From the NCBI GenBank assembly GCA_964632945.1, contig CAZWCX010000018.1, forward strand, positions 12,090 to 76,089: 64,000 nucleotides of DNA, in the 5' to 3' direction. The position numbers and the translations under genes are program-made. The DNA is from CAZWCX01 sp964632945. GTDB taxonomy: Bacteria; Planctomycetota; MHYJ01; WSZJ01; CAZWCX01. The notes beneath the pieces were generated by a model. It was not told the origin of the DNA. It was given only the letters and a program-made list of their open reading frames with translations, and ran no database searches. Positions 8,950-19,610 of the stretch are shown here, piece by piece (position 1 is the first letter of the stretch; each line of letters starts with the position of its first letter).

Positions 8950-9321
8950 CTACTTCTTCTTCTTCGCCGCGGAAGACTTGTCCTCGTCCGCCGCGCCGTC
9001 GCCGCTGAAGACGGCCTTGAATTGCTTGAGCATCTCGACGTCGTTGGTCTTCACCTTGCCGCCGAGGAATTCCATGGCGCTCGGGGTGTAGTTCTCGGTC
9101 ACCATCTTGAGGAACAGGTTCACGTCGGTCTTGAGGACGCAATCGGCCTTTTCGACGTGTTTCCCCTTCTTGAACTCGGCCTTCTTGGCGGTGACCCAGA
9201 TGGTGTACTTCTCGTCCTCGGACTCGCCGAGGGAGAGGTAGACGGTGAAGTCCTTTCTTACCGAATTGGCGTCGAACCGCTTCTTGAAGTCCCTGATCAC
9301 CTTCTCGAGGTCAGTGGCCAT
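8950..9321 (-). CDS. SCP2 sterol-binding domain protein
   Basis: A 123-aa single-domain protein of the SCP2 type, a small hydrophobic-ligand-binding fold. Conserved-looking stretches are 'YTIWVTAKKAEFKKG', 'ADCVLKTDVNLFLKMVTE' and 'AMEFLGGKVKTNDVEML'. The last of these is the typical helical end, in which a small fraction of lipid-like ligand is held. The tail is a Lys/Ala-rich stretch ending KKKK. It has no signal peptide, so it is cytoplasmic. The start at 9321 has GGAGGAG 8 nt upstream. It lies on the same strand as the YjbQ/RuBisCO-like pair, 140 nt upstream of it. Confidence 0.8.
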   Translation of the reverse strand: MATDLEKVIRDFKKRFDANSVRKDFTVYLSLGESEDEKYTIWVTAKKAEFKKGKHVEKADCVLKTDVNLFLKMVTENYTPSAMEFLGGKVKTNDVEMLKQFKAVFSGDGAADEDKSSAAKKKK

Positions 9322-9546
9322 GCCTGGGCTCCTCCGGGAACGCGACGGCCCGCCGGCGCCGCACACGGCGCCGCTCACGAGGCGATTACACCCTATCCGG
9401 TTCCGGGATGCAAGCGACCGCGCGGGGTGAGCCGGGACGGCGCGGGCGCCCCGGCGGCGCGCTCCGCCCGTCCGAGTCCCCGGGCGATCGCGAGGTGTGC
9501 GTGCCGCCCGATGGGAACCGGGACGATCGCGGGCGGGCCCGCGGCC

Positions 9547-10785
9547 TCACCGATGCGGCGTCTCGTCGGGCCAGTGCAGAGAGTTCCATCCGGCGACCCC
9601 ATCGGCCGCCGCTCCGCTCCACAGGACGACGAACCCGCCCTCCACGCGGACGACCCGCGGTTGGACCGCGTCGGTTCCGGGCGGCGACAGCCGCGCCGGT
9701 CGACTCCATGTCCCGCCATCGTCGGCGGAGTGAACGCCCCAGACCGTGGTCCGATCCGCCTCGATTTCATTCCAGACGACGGCGACGCGCCCGCGGCCGG
9801 CCGCGATTCGGGGATGCTTCGCGGTCCGGTTGCCGATCCGACCCGCCCCCGACCAGGAACTTGCGTCGGCGGCCCGGCGGTACAGGTGAACCCCGACCTC
9901 GCCTTCCCGCCCCGTCCAGACCGCGGCGAGGGCGCCGGAAGCGGAGAATGCCAGGTCCCCGCCCACGTGAGGGCAGCCTTGAAACTCCCAGCCGAACACG
10001 CCCACGGTTTCCCCCGCCCGCCACTCGACGCCGTCGCGCGAGACGGCCAACGCCATGTCGCGGGGATTCCGGTCGCGGTAGAAGGCGTACAGCGCGCCGT
10101 CCGGGCCGGCGCGTAATTCGTTGGCGCAGCATTCGCACGTCGCGTCGTCGAGCGTTCGGTTGGCCGACCAGGGCCCCCCGGCCAGCGGCCGGGCGGCGTG
10201 GCGCAATCCCTGCCGTCCGTCCCGGCCGTCCAGCCAGACCAGGTGCAAGGTGTCTCCCCACGCGGCAAAGGCGGCGAAGCCGTGGCCGGCGGTGGAACCG
10301 TCGTCCGCGGGATTTCCGCCGGAGGTCCAGGTGGCGCCGCCGTCGCGGGAGAACGCGGTCGCCAGGGGGCCGCTGCCGCCGAATCCCGTTCCCGGCGTGG
10401 TCCACGCGACCGCGAGCACGCCGCGCGCGGCGAAAATGCGCGCATCCCGCCCGCGCTGGGGGGGAGCGACCGCGGCAATACCGGCGTCGACGCGCACCGG
10501 CGCGGACCAGGAAACGCCGGCATCCGAGGAGCGAACATGGTAGAGCCCGATCGCTTCCGGCGACTCTCCACCCCGACCGGCGTGGAGGACGTGAACGATG
10601 CCGGCTTCCTCGGTCGCGTCCAGGCTCGCGGCCGGGCCGTGCGCGTGTCTCCCCGCGCCGGCCGGGGGCGAGGTCGTCCCGGGATCGGCCCGGACCGGCA
10701 GGCCCAGGGCGGCAATCGAAATCAGCCCCACCAGCGTCCGCGGGATCACGCCGAAACACGCGCCCTCGTGCCGCTCTCCCTTCAT
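9547..10785 (-). CDS. Secreted BNR/Asp-box (sialidase-fold) protein with a conserved Cys cluster
   Basis: A 412-aa protein with an N-terminal signal-like segment (about 10-32). It is a six-bladed sialidase-type propeller with Asp-box repeats 'SSDAGVSW', 'SRDGGATW' and 'SADDGGTW'. A Cys cluster 'TCECCANEL' (about 213-221) and 'GCPHVGGDL' (about 270) recur, as I recall, in a family labelled sialidase-like but without obvious sialidase residues. The cysteines suggest metal binding. It is the last gene of the TonB operon, and its ATG overlaps the tonB stop (ATGA). From that context I infer an extracytoplasmic metal-handling role rather than a glycosidase one. Confidence 0.7.
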   Translation of the reverse strand: MKGERHEGACFGVIPRTLVGLISIAALGLPVRADPGTTSPPAGAGRHAHGPAASLDATEEAGIVHVLHAGRGGESPEAIGLYHVRSSDAGVSWSAPVRVDAGIAAVAPPQRGRDARIFAARGVLAVAWTTPGTGFGGSGPLATAFSRDGGATWTSGGNPADDGSTAGHGFAAFAAWGDTLHLVWLDGRDGRQGLRHAARPLAGGPWSANRTLDDATCECCANELRAGPDGALYAFYRDRNPRDMALAVSRDGVEWRAGETVGVFGWEFQGCPHVGGDLAFSASGALAAVWTGREGEVGVHLYRRAADASSWSGAGRIGNRTAKHPRIAAGRGRVAVVWNEIEADRTTVWGVHSADDGGTWSRPARLSPPGTDAVQPRVVRVEGGFVVLWSGAAADGVAGWNSLHWPDETPHR

Positions 10786-11591
10786 CGTTCGCTCTCCCCG
10801 TCGCCGGCATCCAGCCGAAATCGTATGGTCACTTCCACGATCCCTTCGATGGCGACCCCGTCTTCCAGCGCCGGGTGAAAGCGCCACTCCGCCAGCGTCG
10901 CGGCAGCGGCTTCGTCCAGGCGCGCAAAACCGGAAGAGCGGAGCACCCGTACCCGTCCTGGCCTGCCCTCCCGGTCCACCTGCACTTCGAGGAGGACATC
11001 TCCCACCTCCCGCAGGCGGCGGGAAACGCGCGGATACTTCGGCTCCGCGCATTCCCTCGCGATCGCCCGCGGGGGAATCAGCACCGGCCGGGGGGCGGGC
11101 CGGGGCGGCGCGGTCACCGTTCGCGGCGGCGCGGTCGGACGCGCCGCAGATGGACCGGGCGATGGGGGAGAAGCCGGCGGGGCAGCATGGCGGCGCCCCA
11201 ACCGCACCCCGACCGGAACCAATGGCCCCGCCACGCCGATCGTGTCCGCGTCGGCCCTTTCGGCAAACTCCGAAGCCGGAAACGCGACTTGCGGAACGAC
11301 CGGAACCTCCGGATTCGTGGTCTCCGCCTCGGGGTCCTTCCGAAATTCGGAGACTTCCGCCCGGGTCTCCGCCATGCGGACATCCGGGGCCGTGCGCAAT
11401 GCGATCGCCAGGGAAGTGTCGTCCGTGTTCGCCGGAATGCCCGCCGCCAGGGCGATCGCCCCCGCGAGCAGCATGGTGTGCGCGCCCGCCGAGGCCAGGG
11501 CGTAGCGCCCGCCGAACGGCGTCGGCAGATCCAATTCCCGGCGTCGCAGGGGGCGTCGGGTTCCGCCCGCGTGTGCGTCTACCATCGCCAT
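10782..11591 (-). CDS. tonB: TonB-like energy transducer
   Basis: A 269-aa protein with one N-terminal membrane helix (about 30-52), a long Pro/Ala-rich periplasmic linker (about 125-180) and a C-terminal TonB domain from about 185 ('PKYPRVSRRLREVGDVLLEV', 'SSGFARLDEAA', 'WRFHPA'). It carries energy from an ExbBD-type motor to the receptor encoded directly upstream; no exbB or exbD is in the window. The ATG at 11591 lies inside the last codons of the receptor gene and has GGAG just upstream; a second ATG at 11585 is possible. The stop overlaps the start of the BNR gene. Confidence 0.87.
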   Translation of the reverse strand: MAMVDAHAGGTRRPLRRRELDLPTPFGGRYALASAGAHTMLLAGAIALAAGIPANTDDTSLAIALRTAPDVRMAETRAEVSEFRKDPEAETTNPEVPVVPQVAFPASEFAERADADTIGVAGPLVPVGVRLGRRHAAPPASPPSPGPSAARPTAPPRTVTAPPRPAPRPVLIPPRAIARECAEPKYPRVSRRLREVGDVLLEVQVDREGRPGRVRVLRSSGFARLDEAAAATLAEWRFHPALEDGVAIEGIVEVTIRFRLDAGDGESER

Positions 11592-13771
11592 TCCGCTCCG
11601 ACAAAGAACCCGCGCCCGTCCCCGGGCAGGAACTGTCGGGAATCCCTCCCGCGTGCGTCCGAGACCACGCCGGTCGTCGTCGCATACTCCTCGTCGAGGA
11701 GATTCCGGCCCTCCGCGAACGCCGAGAAGCCGGTCTCGGTCCGATAGGAGATCTTCACGCCCAGGACCGCGTAGGGATCCGCGAAGAACGAATTGGCGTG
11801 GTCGATCGCGTAACGCTGCATCGACCACTCCACGTTCGGTCCGATGGCGAACCCGCACGGGTGTTCGTACCGGAGTTCCGCGCGGTAGAAGTGCTCCGGA
11901 ATCCCGGCCAGCTCGTTGTCGTCGAAGACGTCGTCGTCGTCGAAACGGAAATCGTTCCACTGATACGCCTGACGCAGGACGATCGCGTCGTCGTCGCCGT
12001 CGATCAACCCACGGACGATGTCGACATCGATTCCGAGCTCGATCCCCTGGTGGACCGTGTCCTCGGCATTGACCGTGCCGAGCGGATTTCCAGCGGCGTC
12101 GTTCAGGCTCAGGAGTTCGTCGTCCACCCAGGCGTGGTACCAGGTCAGGTCCCAGGCGAACCGCCCGATCTCGCCCCGCGTTCCCAGTTCGATCGTGTCG
12201 GCGGTCTGCGCACGGACGTCGTTCGGGCGCCCCGTCGGGGCGAAGAACTCCCCGAACGACGGCGGCTCGAACGACCGGCTGTACGCCGCATAGAGCTGGG
12301 CCGAATCGTGAACCTCCCAGCGCACGCCCACCTTCGGGTTGATCGCCGAGTAGTGACGGGTGTCGCTGTCGTCGGGATTCGCGTTGGTATGGGGCGATTC
12401 GTCCTCGCTCTCGCGATACGACCAGCCGGCTTGAGTTCCGAGGCTCACCGCGACCCGTTCGTGCACGTAGTGCTGGTTCTCGAGGAAGAGGGTGGCGTTT
12501 CGCGCCGCCTGCTCGTTGTCCTGCAGCAGGGTGCCCGGCTCGCCGGCGACGTTCCCATAGCGGTGGTCCCGATTTCGGCCGGTCGAGGCGTCCACTCCGG
12601 CCACGAATCGGTTCTCGCGCCCGAACCAGTCCCCCTCATGGACGTACTTCGCGCGCATCCCATAGTCGTGGGACACCTGCTCGATGTACTGAAAGATGGG
12701 ATGGTCGAGCTGCTTGAACGAGGCGTAAAGCGCAAACTCGATCCTCTGATCGTCCCACCGGAAGGTGGTCTTGTTGGCCACCCAGTCAAGATCGAAGTCG
12801 CGCTTCTGCTCGCGCCCGATCACCGCGGGCGTCGTGTCCGCGTCCTGTGGATCGTTCTCGAGTTCCGATTTCAGCAGGGATCCCGGCAGCTCGGAGTCCG
12901 TGGTCAGCGTCGTGAAGTAGAAGCGGGTTTCCACGTCGTCGCCCAGACGCCAGCCCACGTTCGTGAACAGGCGCTGGTTCGATTGGCGCGCGTGGTCCCG
13001 GAAGGAGTCCTGGGAGCCGTGGGAAAGCGACAGGTAGTAGTCGAAGTCCCCGAGTTCCATGCCGCTGCTGACCTGGCCGCGCGCGTACGAGAAGCTCCCG
13101 TATTCGCCGCGCACCTGGAGTCGCGAGGCGTCATGGCCGGTGCGCGAAACGAAGTGGACCGCTCCGCCGAGCGTGGTGGAGCCGTACTCGAGGGCATTGC
13201 CCGCGCCCCGGAACACCTCCACGTAGCGCGCCGCCTGGGGCTCGATGGCCTGCATGTCGAATCCGCCGTCGGCGAGATTGATCGGCACGCCGTCGAACAA
13301 GAGGCGCAATCCGCGGCCATGAAACGTGCGCTGAAGTCCGGAGCCGCGAATGGAGATCCGGGCTTCCTCGGCACCGAAGCGGGATTGCACGAACACCCCG
13401 GGAGAGAAGGCGAGTACGTCGGGGAGGGTGGTCGACCGGCCGCGGAGGAACTCTTCCGCGTCGATGACGTCCGTGCCGCCGACCACCCGATCCGCCTCTG
13501 CGCGGGCGGTTTCCAGACTGGGAACGGTGAGGGATGGGGATTCGTCGGTCGTGCCGCGGGCGCTGACCGTGACCTCCGCCGTGCCGCGCGCGGAGGGCGA
13601 CGCGGCGGAGGCATCGCCGGCGCTTGCCCCCTCGGCGGGACCCGCCGCCGGACGGATTTCCTCCGGCGCTCCGGGGCGGCCGGGAGGTTCGGGGGCCTGT
13701 GCGGAGATCGCCGCAGGGACCCCCAAAAGGATCGCGAGCGTTAAGCACGCTCGAAGGACTTGCGAGGACAT
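11579..13771 (-). CDS. TonB-dependent outer-membrane receptor (FecA-like)
   Basis: A 730-aa receptor with a signal peptide (1-23, ending AISAQ), a Pro-rich N-terminal stretch, a plug domain (about 85-195; 'ISIRGSGLQ', 'GVPINLADGGFDM', 'YGSTTLGGAVHFVS') and a barrel of about 520 aa ending in an aromatic residue ('GAEWRW'). Size and plug fit the siderophore/metal receptor class. The ligand is not evident. The neighbouring Cys-rich protein and Cys-cluster BNR protein suggest a metal such as copper or iron; this is inference. The start at 13771 has GGAGG about 9 nt upstream. The gene leads a tight run with tonB and the BNR gene. Confidence 0.9.
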   Translation of the reverse strand: MSSQVLRACLTLAILLGVPAAISAQAPEPPGRPGAPEEIRPAAGPAEGASAGDASAASPSARGTAEVTVSARGTTDESPSLTVPSLETARAEADRVVGGTDVIDAEEFLRGRSTTLPDVLAFSPGVFVQSRFGAEEARISIRGSGLQRTFHGRGLRLLFDGVPINLADGGFDMQAIEPQAARYVEVFRGAGNALEYGSTTLGGAVHFVSRTGHDASRLQVRGEYGSFSYARGQVSSGMELGDFDYYLSLSHGSQDSFRDHARQSNQRLFTNVGWRLGDDVETRFYFTTLTTDSELPGSLLKSELENDPQDADTTPAVIGREQKRDFDLDWVANKTTFRWDDQRIEFALYASFKQLDHPIFQYIEQVSHDYGMRAKYVHEGDWFGRENRFVAGVDASTGRNRDHRYGNVAGEPGTLLQDNEQAARNATLFLENQHYVHERVAVSLGTQAGWSYRESEDESPHTNANPDDSDTRHYSAINPKVGVRWEVHDSAQLYAAYSRSFEPPSFGEFFAPTGRPNDVRAQTADTIELGTRGEIGRFAWDLTWYHAWVDDELLSLNDAAGNPLGTVNAEDTVHQGIELGIDVDIVRGLIDGDDDAIVLRQAYQWNDFRFDDDDVFDDNELAGIPEHFYRAELRYEHPCGFAIGPNVEWSMQRYAIDHANSFFADPYAVLGVKISYRTETGFSAFAEGRNLLDEEYATTTGVVSDARGRDSRQFLPGDGRGFFVGAEWRW

Positions 13772-13960
13772 CGAAAACCTCCAGACGGACTTTCCAAGGG
13801 GAGAGGCAGTGCAGAACACCTGCAGGCCTGGTCCGCGCGCGGAGCGCGAGCGCCCACGAGGGAGTCCGGTGGAGATTGCGTTCGGGGATTTTCGCGCTAT
13901 CCCTGGGGGGAATTGCGGCGCACCCGCCGAATCATCGAAGCCTGGACCGCTCGAGGGCGA

Positions 13961-14359
13961 TCAGACCGGTTTCGGAGGGGGCAGGAGGGGGGAGGGGGAT
14001 CGACCCTGGGCCTCCCGGTCGGGGAGACTCACGTCTGCTACGGGCCCCAATTCCCCGGGGTCCGCGCCGGGGGCTTCACAGGCCATCGGTCCGGATCGGT
14101 CGAACGAGAACGGGGAATCGGTGGACAGGCCGCATTCGAGTGCCTTGATCTGCTCGCGCGCGCTCGCCTCTTGCGGGTCGCCGCCGCAGCAGCACTCCGA
14201 GGGGTCATGCTCGTCCGAACCGCAGGCGCAGCGGTGTTGCTGCCCCGCGGCGCAGGGGCCGGGTGAGAGGATCGGCAGGGCATGGAGCGCCAGCAGGCAG
14301 GTTATCACCGTCGCGACCAGGCCGCGGCGGACTTGCCCGAATCGATGGAAGGCGCTCAT
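13961..14359 (-). CDS. Small Cys-rich exported or membrane protein
   Basis: A 132-aa protein with one hydrophobic segment near the N-terminus (about 9-30), followed by a Cys-rich stretch 'CACGSDEHDPSECCCGG' and a polar, Pro-rich tail. The layout resembles small membrane proteins that often precede copper-linked TonB receptors (DUF2946-like), but I cannot confirm that family. It sits 189 nt upstream of the receptor on the same strand, so it may be the first gene of the operon. The clustered cysteines suggest metal binding in the periplasm. Confidence 0.5.
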   Translation of the reverse strand: MSAFHRFGQVRRGLVATVITCLLALHALPILSPGPCAAGQQHRCACGSDEHDPSECCCGGDPQEASAREQIKALECGLSTDSPFSFDRSGPMACEAPGADPGELGPVADVSLPDREAQGRSPSPLLPPPKPV

Positions 14360-14504
14360 GATCGCTCCGCTATACCTTGACGAGGCGGCGCATGTCAATC
14401 TTCGAGTCTCCCGGCGGCGAGCCTCCTCGGCCGAGCGGGGCCGGCATCCCCGAGTCATAGCAAAAGCCGTTCCCGACCGGTCCGTCCGGCCGATCGAATT
14501 CCTC

Positions 14505-14533
14505 TTGCGCGGCGCGTCGGAATCGCATAGGTT
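14505..14533 (+). promoter_or_regulatory. Possible promoter for the secreted hydrolase gene
   Basis: TTGCGC, a 17-nt spacer, then TAGGTT, ending 35 nt before the ATG at 14569. Only part of each hexamer matches consensus, so this is tentative. The divergent gene ends its coding region at 14359. Confidence 0.3.
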
Positions 14534-14568
14534 TTTCGACCATTCGAATCCGGCGGGAGGAGGAACCC

Positions 14569-15738
14569 ATGACTCGATCGACGGGCATTCACCGCGTCCT
14601 GGCGTGCGCGGTCGTGCTGTTCTGGATCGCCGCCGCCGCGCTGCGTGCCGATGAACCGATCCTCAAGGAGAAGCACACGGTCGTCACGGCGGATGGCTGG
14701 ACGATCGCGCTTCACCGCGTTCGACCGGCGGCGCCGGTGGTCGGCCGCGAGCCGGTGGTGCTGTTTCACGGCTACCTCGAGAACCGCCGCTACTACGATC
14801 TCAAGCCCGGGGTCTCCCTCGCCGAGCACCTCGCCCACGACGGGTTCGACGCCTGGATCGTCGAGTTTCGCGGGGCAGGGGAGAGCGAGAAACCGAGCCT
14901 GCTCGATTTCGACGGCTGGACCTACAGCGTCGACGACTACATCCACGGGGACGCGCCGGCGGCGATCGATTACGTGCTGGCGACGACCGGCGACGACCAG
15001 GTGCTGGGCATCGGCCACAGCATGGGCGGCCTGACGATTTACGGGTATCTGGCCGCCGTTGCGCCGGCGAAGATGAAGGCCGCGGTGACGCTGGCGGGGG
15101 CGGGCAAGATGGGACTGGCGGAAAGCCAACGGCTCTCGACGCTCCTGTTCCTCCTTCCCGCGCTCGCTGCCGAGTCGAAGTTTCCCTTCGACGCCCCGTT
15201 CCCGACCGGTCCGGTCTTCAAGGCGGTCACCTCGCCCTTCCTGTGGCCGTTTTTCAAGTATCTGCTGCACGGCCCGCTCGGCGCCCCGGTCTGGCAGAAC
15301 AAGAACATGTCAAAGGACCGGATCCGGGAGTTCCTGAAGGTCGGCGTCGGCAGCATCGGCATGAACATCTCCAAGCAGGGCCTCGACTGGATCCGCCATG
15401 AGGACGTGTACACCTTCGGCCCGAGTCCGCACGAGGTTCAGGGTCCGACATCGCTTTACTACGACGCCCACGGCTTCTACAGCTACACCGACCACCTGGC
15501 GGACATCACCACTCCGTTGCTCGTGCTCGCGGGCGCCGACGACCAGGTCGTCCCGCCGAAGATCGTGAAGTCGGTGTACGATTCGCTGTCGAGCCCGGAC
15601 AAGACCTACCGCGTGCTCGGCAAGGCGGGCGGGGAGACGGTCGACTACGGTCACGAGGACCTGGTGGTGGGGTTGTACTCGCCTGCCGAGGTGTATCCGG
15701 TGATTTCGGCGTGGCTGAAGGAGCGGCGCTCGAAGTAG
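14569..15738 (+). CDS. Secreted alpha/beta hydrolase (lipase/esterase-like)
   Basis: A 389-aa protein with a signal peptide (about 1-27, ending ALRADE). The core is an alpha/beta hydrolase: oxyanion region 'VLFHGYLENRRYY', nucleophile elbow 'GHSMGG' (about 149), the acid in 'LVLAGADDQVVPP' and a catalytic His in 'YGHEDLVVG'. 'HGYLENRRYY' followed by 'WIVEFRGAGES' resembles lipase- and polyester-depolymerase-like hydrolases. The substrate is unknown. The start has a strong GGGAGGAGGA SD. It appears monocistronic, facing away from the TonB operon. Confidence 0.82.
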   Translation: MTRSTGIHRVLACAVVLFWIAAAALRADEPILKEKHTVVTADGWTIALHRVRPAAPVVGREPVVLFHGYLENRRYYDLKPGVSLAEHLAHDGFDAWIVEFRGAGESEKPSLLDFDGWTYSVDDYIHGDAPAAIDYVLATTGDDQVLGIGHSMGGLTIYGYLAAVAPAKMKAAVTLAGAGKMGLAESQRLSTLLFLLPALAAESKFPFDAPFPTGPVFKAVTSPFLWPFFKYLLHGPLGAPVWQNKNMSKDRIREFLKVGVGSIGMNISKQGLDWIRHEDVYTFGPSPHEVQGPTSLYYDAHGFYSYTDHLADITTPLLVLAGADDQVVPPKIVKSVYDSLSSPDKTYRVLGKAGGETVDYGHEDLVVGLYSPAEVYPVISAWLKERRSK

Positions 15739-16076
15739 GTTGTGCGCCGGTACGTGGGAGCGATCGGCGCGGCGAGGATCGGGGATGGGGGCGGGGCGTG
15801 GATCGCGTTTCCGCCTCCGGCCGTTTTCGGGCGCGACGTCCGGCGTTTCCGGGAACCTGAGGTTCGCCCGGCCGCAGTCGGACGCGGGAGGGATCTTGCC
15901 CCTGTTCCCCGCGGTCTTCGCGCGAACCGGCTTGGATGCTCGCGCACGATGCTTCGACGGGCGGTTCCGCCTCACGGGCGGTTTTCGCGTTCGGACGGCG
16001 CCAAGCGGGCGCTCCGTTGTATTGGGCGGCGCGTTCTGCGCGCAGGACACACAGACTTCATGAGCAGGAGCAACCC
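15739..16076. other. Intergenic stretch, nothing recognised
   Basis: Spacer of 338 bp between the hydrolase and the VOC gene. I see no RNA gene, clear promoter or supported reading frame. Only the last bases carry the SD (AGGAG) of the next gene. Confidence 0.5.
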
Positions 16077-16565
16077 ATGACGCGAATCGGCATCGGAGTT
16101 CTGTTGTTGTGTCTGGTTGGATTCGTGATGTCTCAAGCAGCCAGGTGGGCGAACAGCCAGGATTCGGGAGCGACGAACATGGAGATCGGCAATTTCTCGG
16201 TGAGTCTTGCCGTCAAGGACATCGCGGCATCGCGCGCGTTCTACGAGAAGCTCGGCTTTCGAGTGAAGGGTGGCGACCAGGCGAAGAACTGGTTGATTCT
16301 CCAGAACGAGACCAGCACCATCGGTCTCTTCCAGGGGATGTTCAGCAAGAACACGCTGACGTTCAACCCCGGTTGGGACCGGAACTGCGGCACGCTGCCG
16401 GAGTTCGACGATGTTCGCGACATTCAACGCACGCTCAAGAGCCGCGGTCTCACCCTGACCATGGAGGCCGACGAGGCGACCGCGGGACCGGCAAGCTGCA
16501 TGTTGCTCGACCCGGACGGCAACCCGATCCTGATCGACCAGCACGTGCCGCGCCCCCAGAAGTGA
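16077..16565 (+). CDS. VOC (glyoxalase-fold) protein with an N-terminal membrane segment
   Basis: A 162-aa protein. Residues 1-22 form a hydrophobic signal or anchor, and the rest is one vicinal-oxygen-chelate domain: 'VSLAVKDIAASRAFYEKLGFRV' opens it and 'LLDPDGNPILIDQH' closes it. VOC proteins act as dioxygenases, isomerases or drug-binding proteins, and the function cannot be read from this. Export is unusual for the fold. The start at 16077 has AGGAG 6 nt upstream; a later ATG before 'EIGNFSVSLAV' would give a cytoplasmic form, but it lacks a clear SD. Confidence 0.75.
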   Translation: MTRIGIGVLLLCLVGFVMSQAARWANSQDSGATNMEIGNFSVSLAVKDIAASRAFYEKLGFRVKGGDQAKNWLILQNETSTIGLFQGMFSKNTLTFNPGWDRNCGTLPEFDDVRDIQRTLKSRGLTLTMEADEATAGPASCMLLDPDGNPILIDQHVPRPQK

Positions 16566-17054
16566 GGTGGAGCGGCGGCCTTCACGGACACGCCTGCGCC
16601 GTGAGAGGAGAATCGTAGAAGGCAGGCGCCCGCTGCCGCGGCCTGAGCTCGTCGCGGTTCGCGGACATCGGGCCGCTTGCGGGGGACGCGCACCCGTCAC
16701 GATTCCCCGTCCGGAAGGGCGACCAGGACCGCGCGCCCTTGTCGCCCCTTTCGACCCGGTTCGGTTCCAAGGGACCGGGGCTGTCGGACCCGTCGCTGCG
16801 GCAGGCTGCGGCGCGCTCCCGGCTGCTTGGGGTCCCGGTCCCGGAGCGCGGGCGCGCCGCCCCTGGCGCGGCGCCCGCCACGGAACCGGGGCGTCATCCC
16901 GACCGGAAGCCGGCTCGAACGGAGCGCCGCGCCGGGGGAGATCGCCGGAAGGGCGATCGGGGGTGACCGGGGACGGCCGGCCGCGGGGCGGGAGTGCGCC
17001 GCGACACGTCTTTCGGTCGCTCGGGCGCCGATTCCGCACCCGCCCCGGGACCGG
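16566..17054. other. Intergenic stretch between convergent genes
   Basis: A very GC-rich stretch of 489 bp between the VOC gene and the end of the acyl-CoA ligase gene. Several frames are open merely because of base composition; none has an SD plus a protein-like sequence. No RNA gene was recognised. Confidence 0.45.
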
Positions 17055-18848
<1,794 letters not shown>

Positions 18849-18911
18849 CTCGGGCTCCCCCCAGGAAGAGATTGCAGGATCATGCCGCTCGCGGCGCGAA
18901 CGGGGGAGGGA

Positions 18912-19610
18912 TTATAGGTTTGGGGTTCCGCGGGGGTCAACGCTTTCCGGGACGGGAGGTGCGCGGGATGCGCGCCACTCGAGAATCGTGCCGGCGACCA
19001 GGGAGAGTCCGGCGACGTCCGAAACGAAGATTCCATAACGCGGGCGAAACCCCATCGAGCCCCACGCCATCCAGATCGTATAGACGAGGAAGAAGCCGGC
19101 AACCGCGATCGCCAGAGCCAGCTGGCAGACCAGGGAGGCCTGCTCGTGTCCGCGCGCGCGGTGGCGCAGCGCCAGGAACAGGCCCACCAGGGGCAGGGGA
19201 CCGATGGCCGCGTAGAACTCGTCCGTGGCGAACGCCCCCAGCCCCCGCGTCTTGAGGCGTTTCAGGACCTCCGCCCCGTATCCGAACTCGAAACAGATGA
19301 ACGCGAACAGCAGGAAGAAAAAGACCAACGCATGGGCCGCCTCCGGGCGACCCCGCTCGGCGTACCGGATGCGCAGGAGAAAGATCAGCGCGCTGGCGTA
19401 CGGGAGGAGGAAGACGCCGAGCGACTTGAGGTGCTCGAACGGGCGCTGACCCTCGAAGATGAAATCCTCCGTGTCCGCCAGCGTCCGCGCGACTTCCTTC
19501 CCGGGCACCCGGGTCTCGCTGCAGCCGTGGAACGCGGGGAGGCTGAAGGAGACGATCAGCAGCAGCGCGCCCTGCAGGGTCAGGAGTCGGCCCCAGCGTC
19601 GTGGTCTCAC
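18912..19610 (-). CDS. Multi-pass membrane protein of unknown function
   Basis: A 232-aa protein with about five membrane helices (near residues 9-25, 60-80, 90-110, 140-160 and 175-200). It starts with GTG at 19610, which overlaps the stop of the acyltransferase gene (GTGA), so translation is probably coupled. No catalytic motif was recognised. Its place between an acyltransferase and an acyl-CoA ligase suggests a membrane-lipid role, without direct evidence. Confidence 0.7.
   Translation of the reverse strand: MRPRRWGRLLTLQGALLLIVSFSLPAFHGCSETRVPGKEVARTLADTEDFIFEGQRPFEHLKSLGVFLLPYASALIFLLRIRYAERGRPEAAHALVFFFLLFAFICFEFGYGAEVLKRLKTRGLGAFATDEFYAAIGPLPLVGLFLALRHRARGHEQASLVCQLALAIAVAGFFLVYTIWMAWGSMGFRPRYGIFVSDVAGLSLVAGTILEWRASRAPPVPESVDPRGTPNL

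Noticed and set aside
9547..10785. A functional sialidase
   Set aside because: The Asp boxes show only the propeller fold; I do not see the arginine triad or nucleophile Tyr/Glu pair, and the Cys cluster plus operon point elsewhere.
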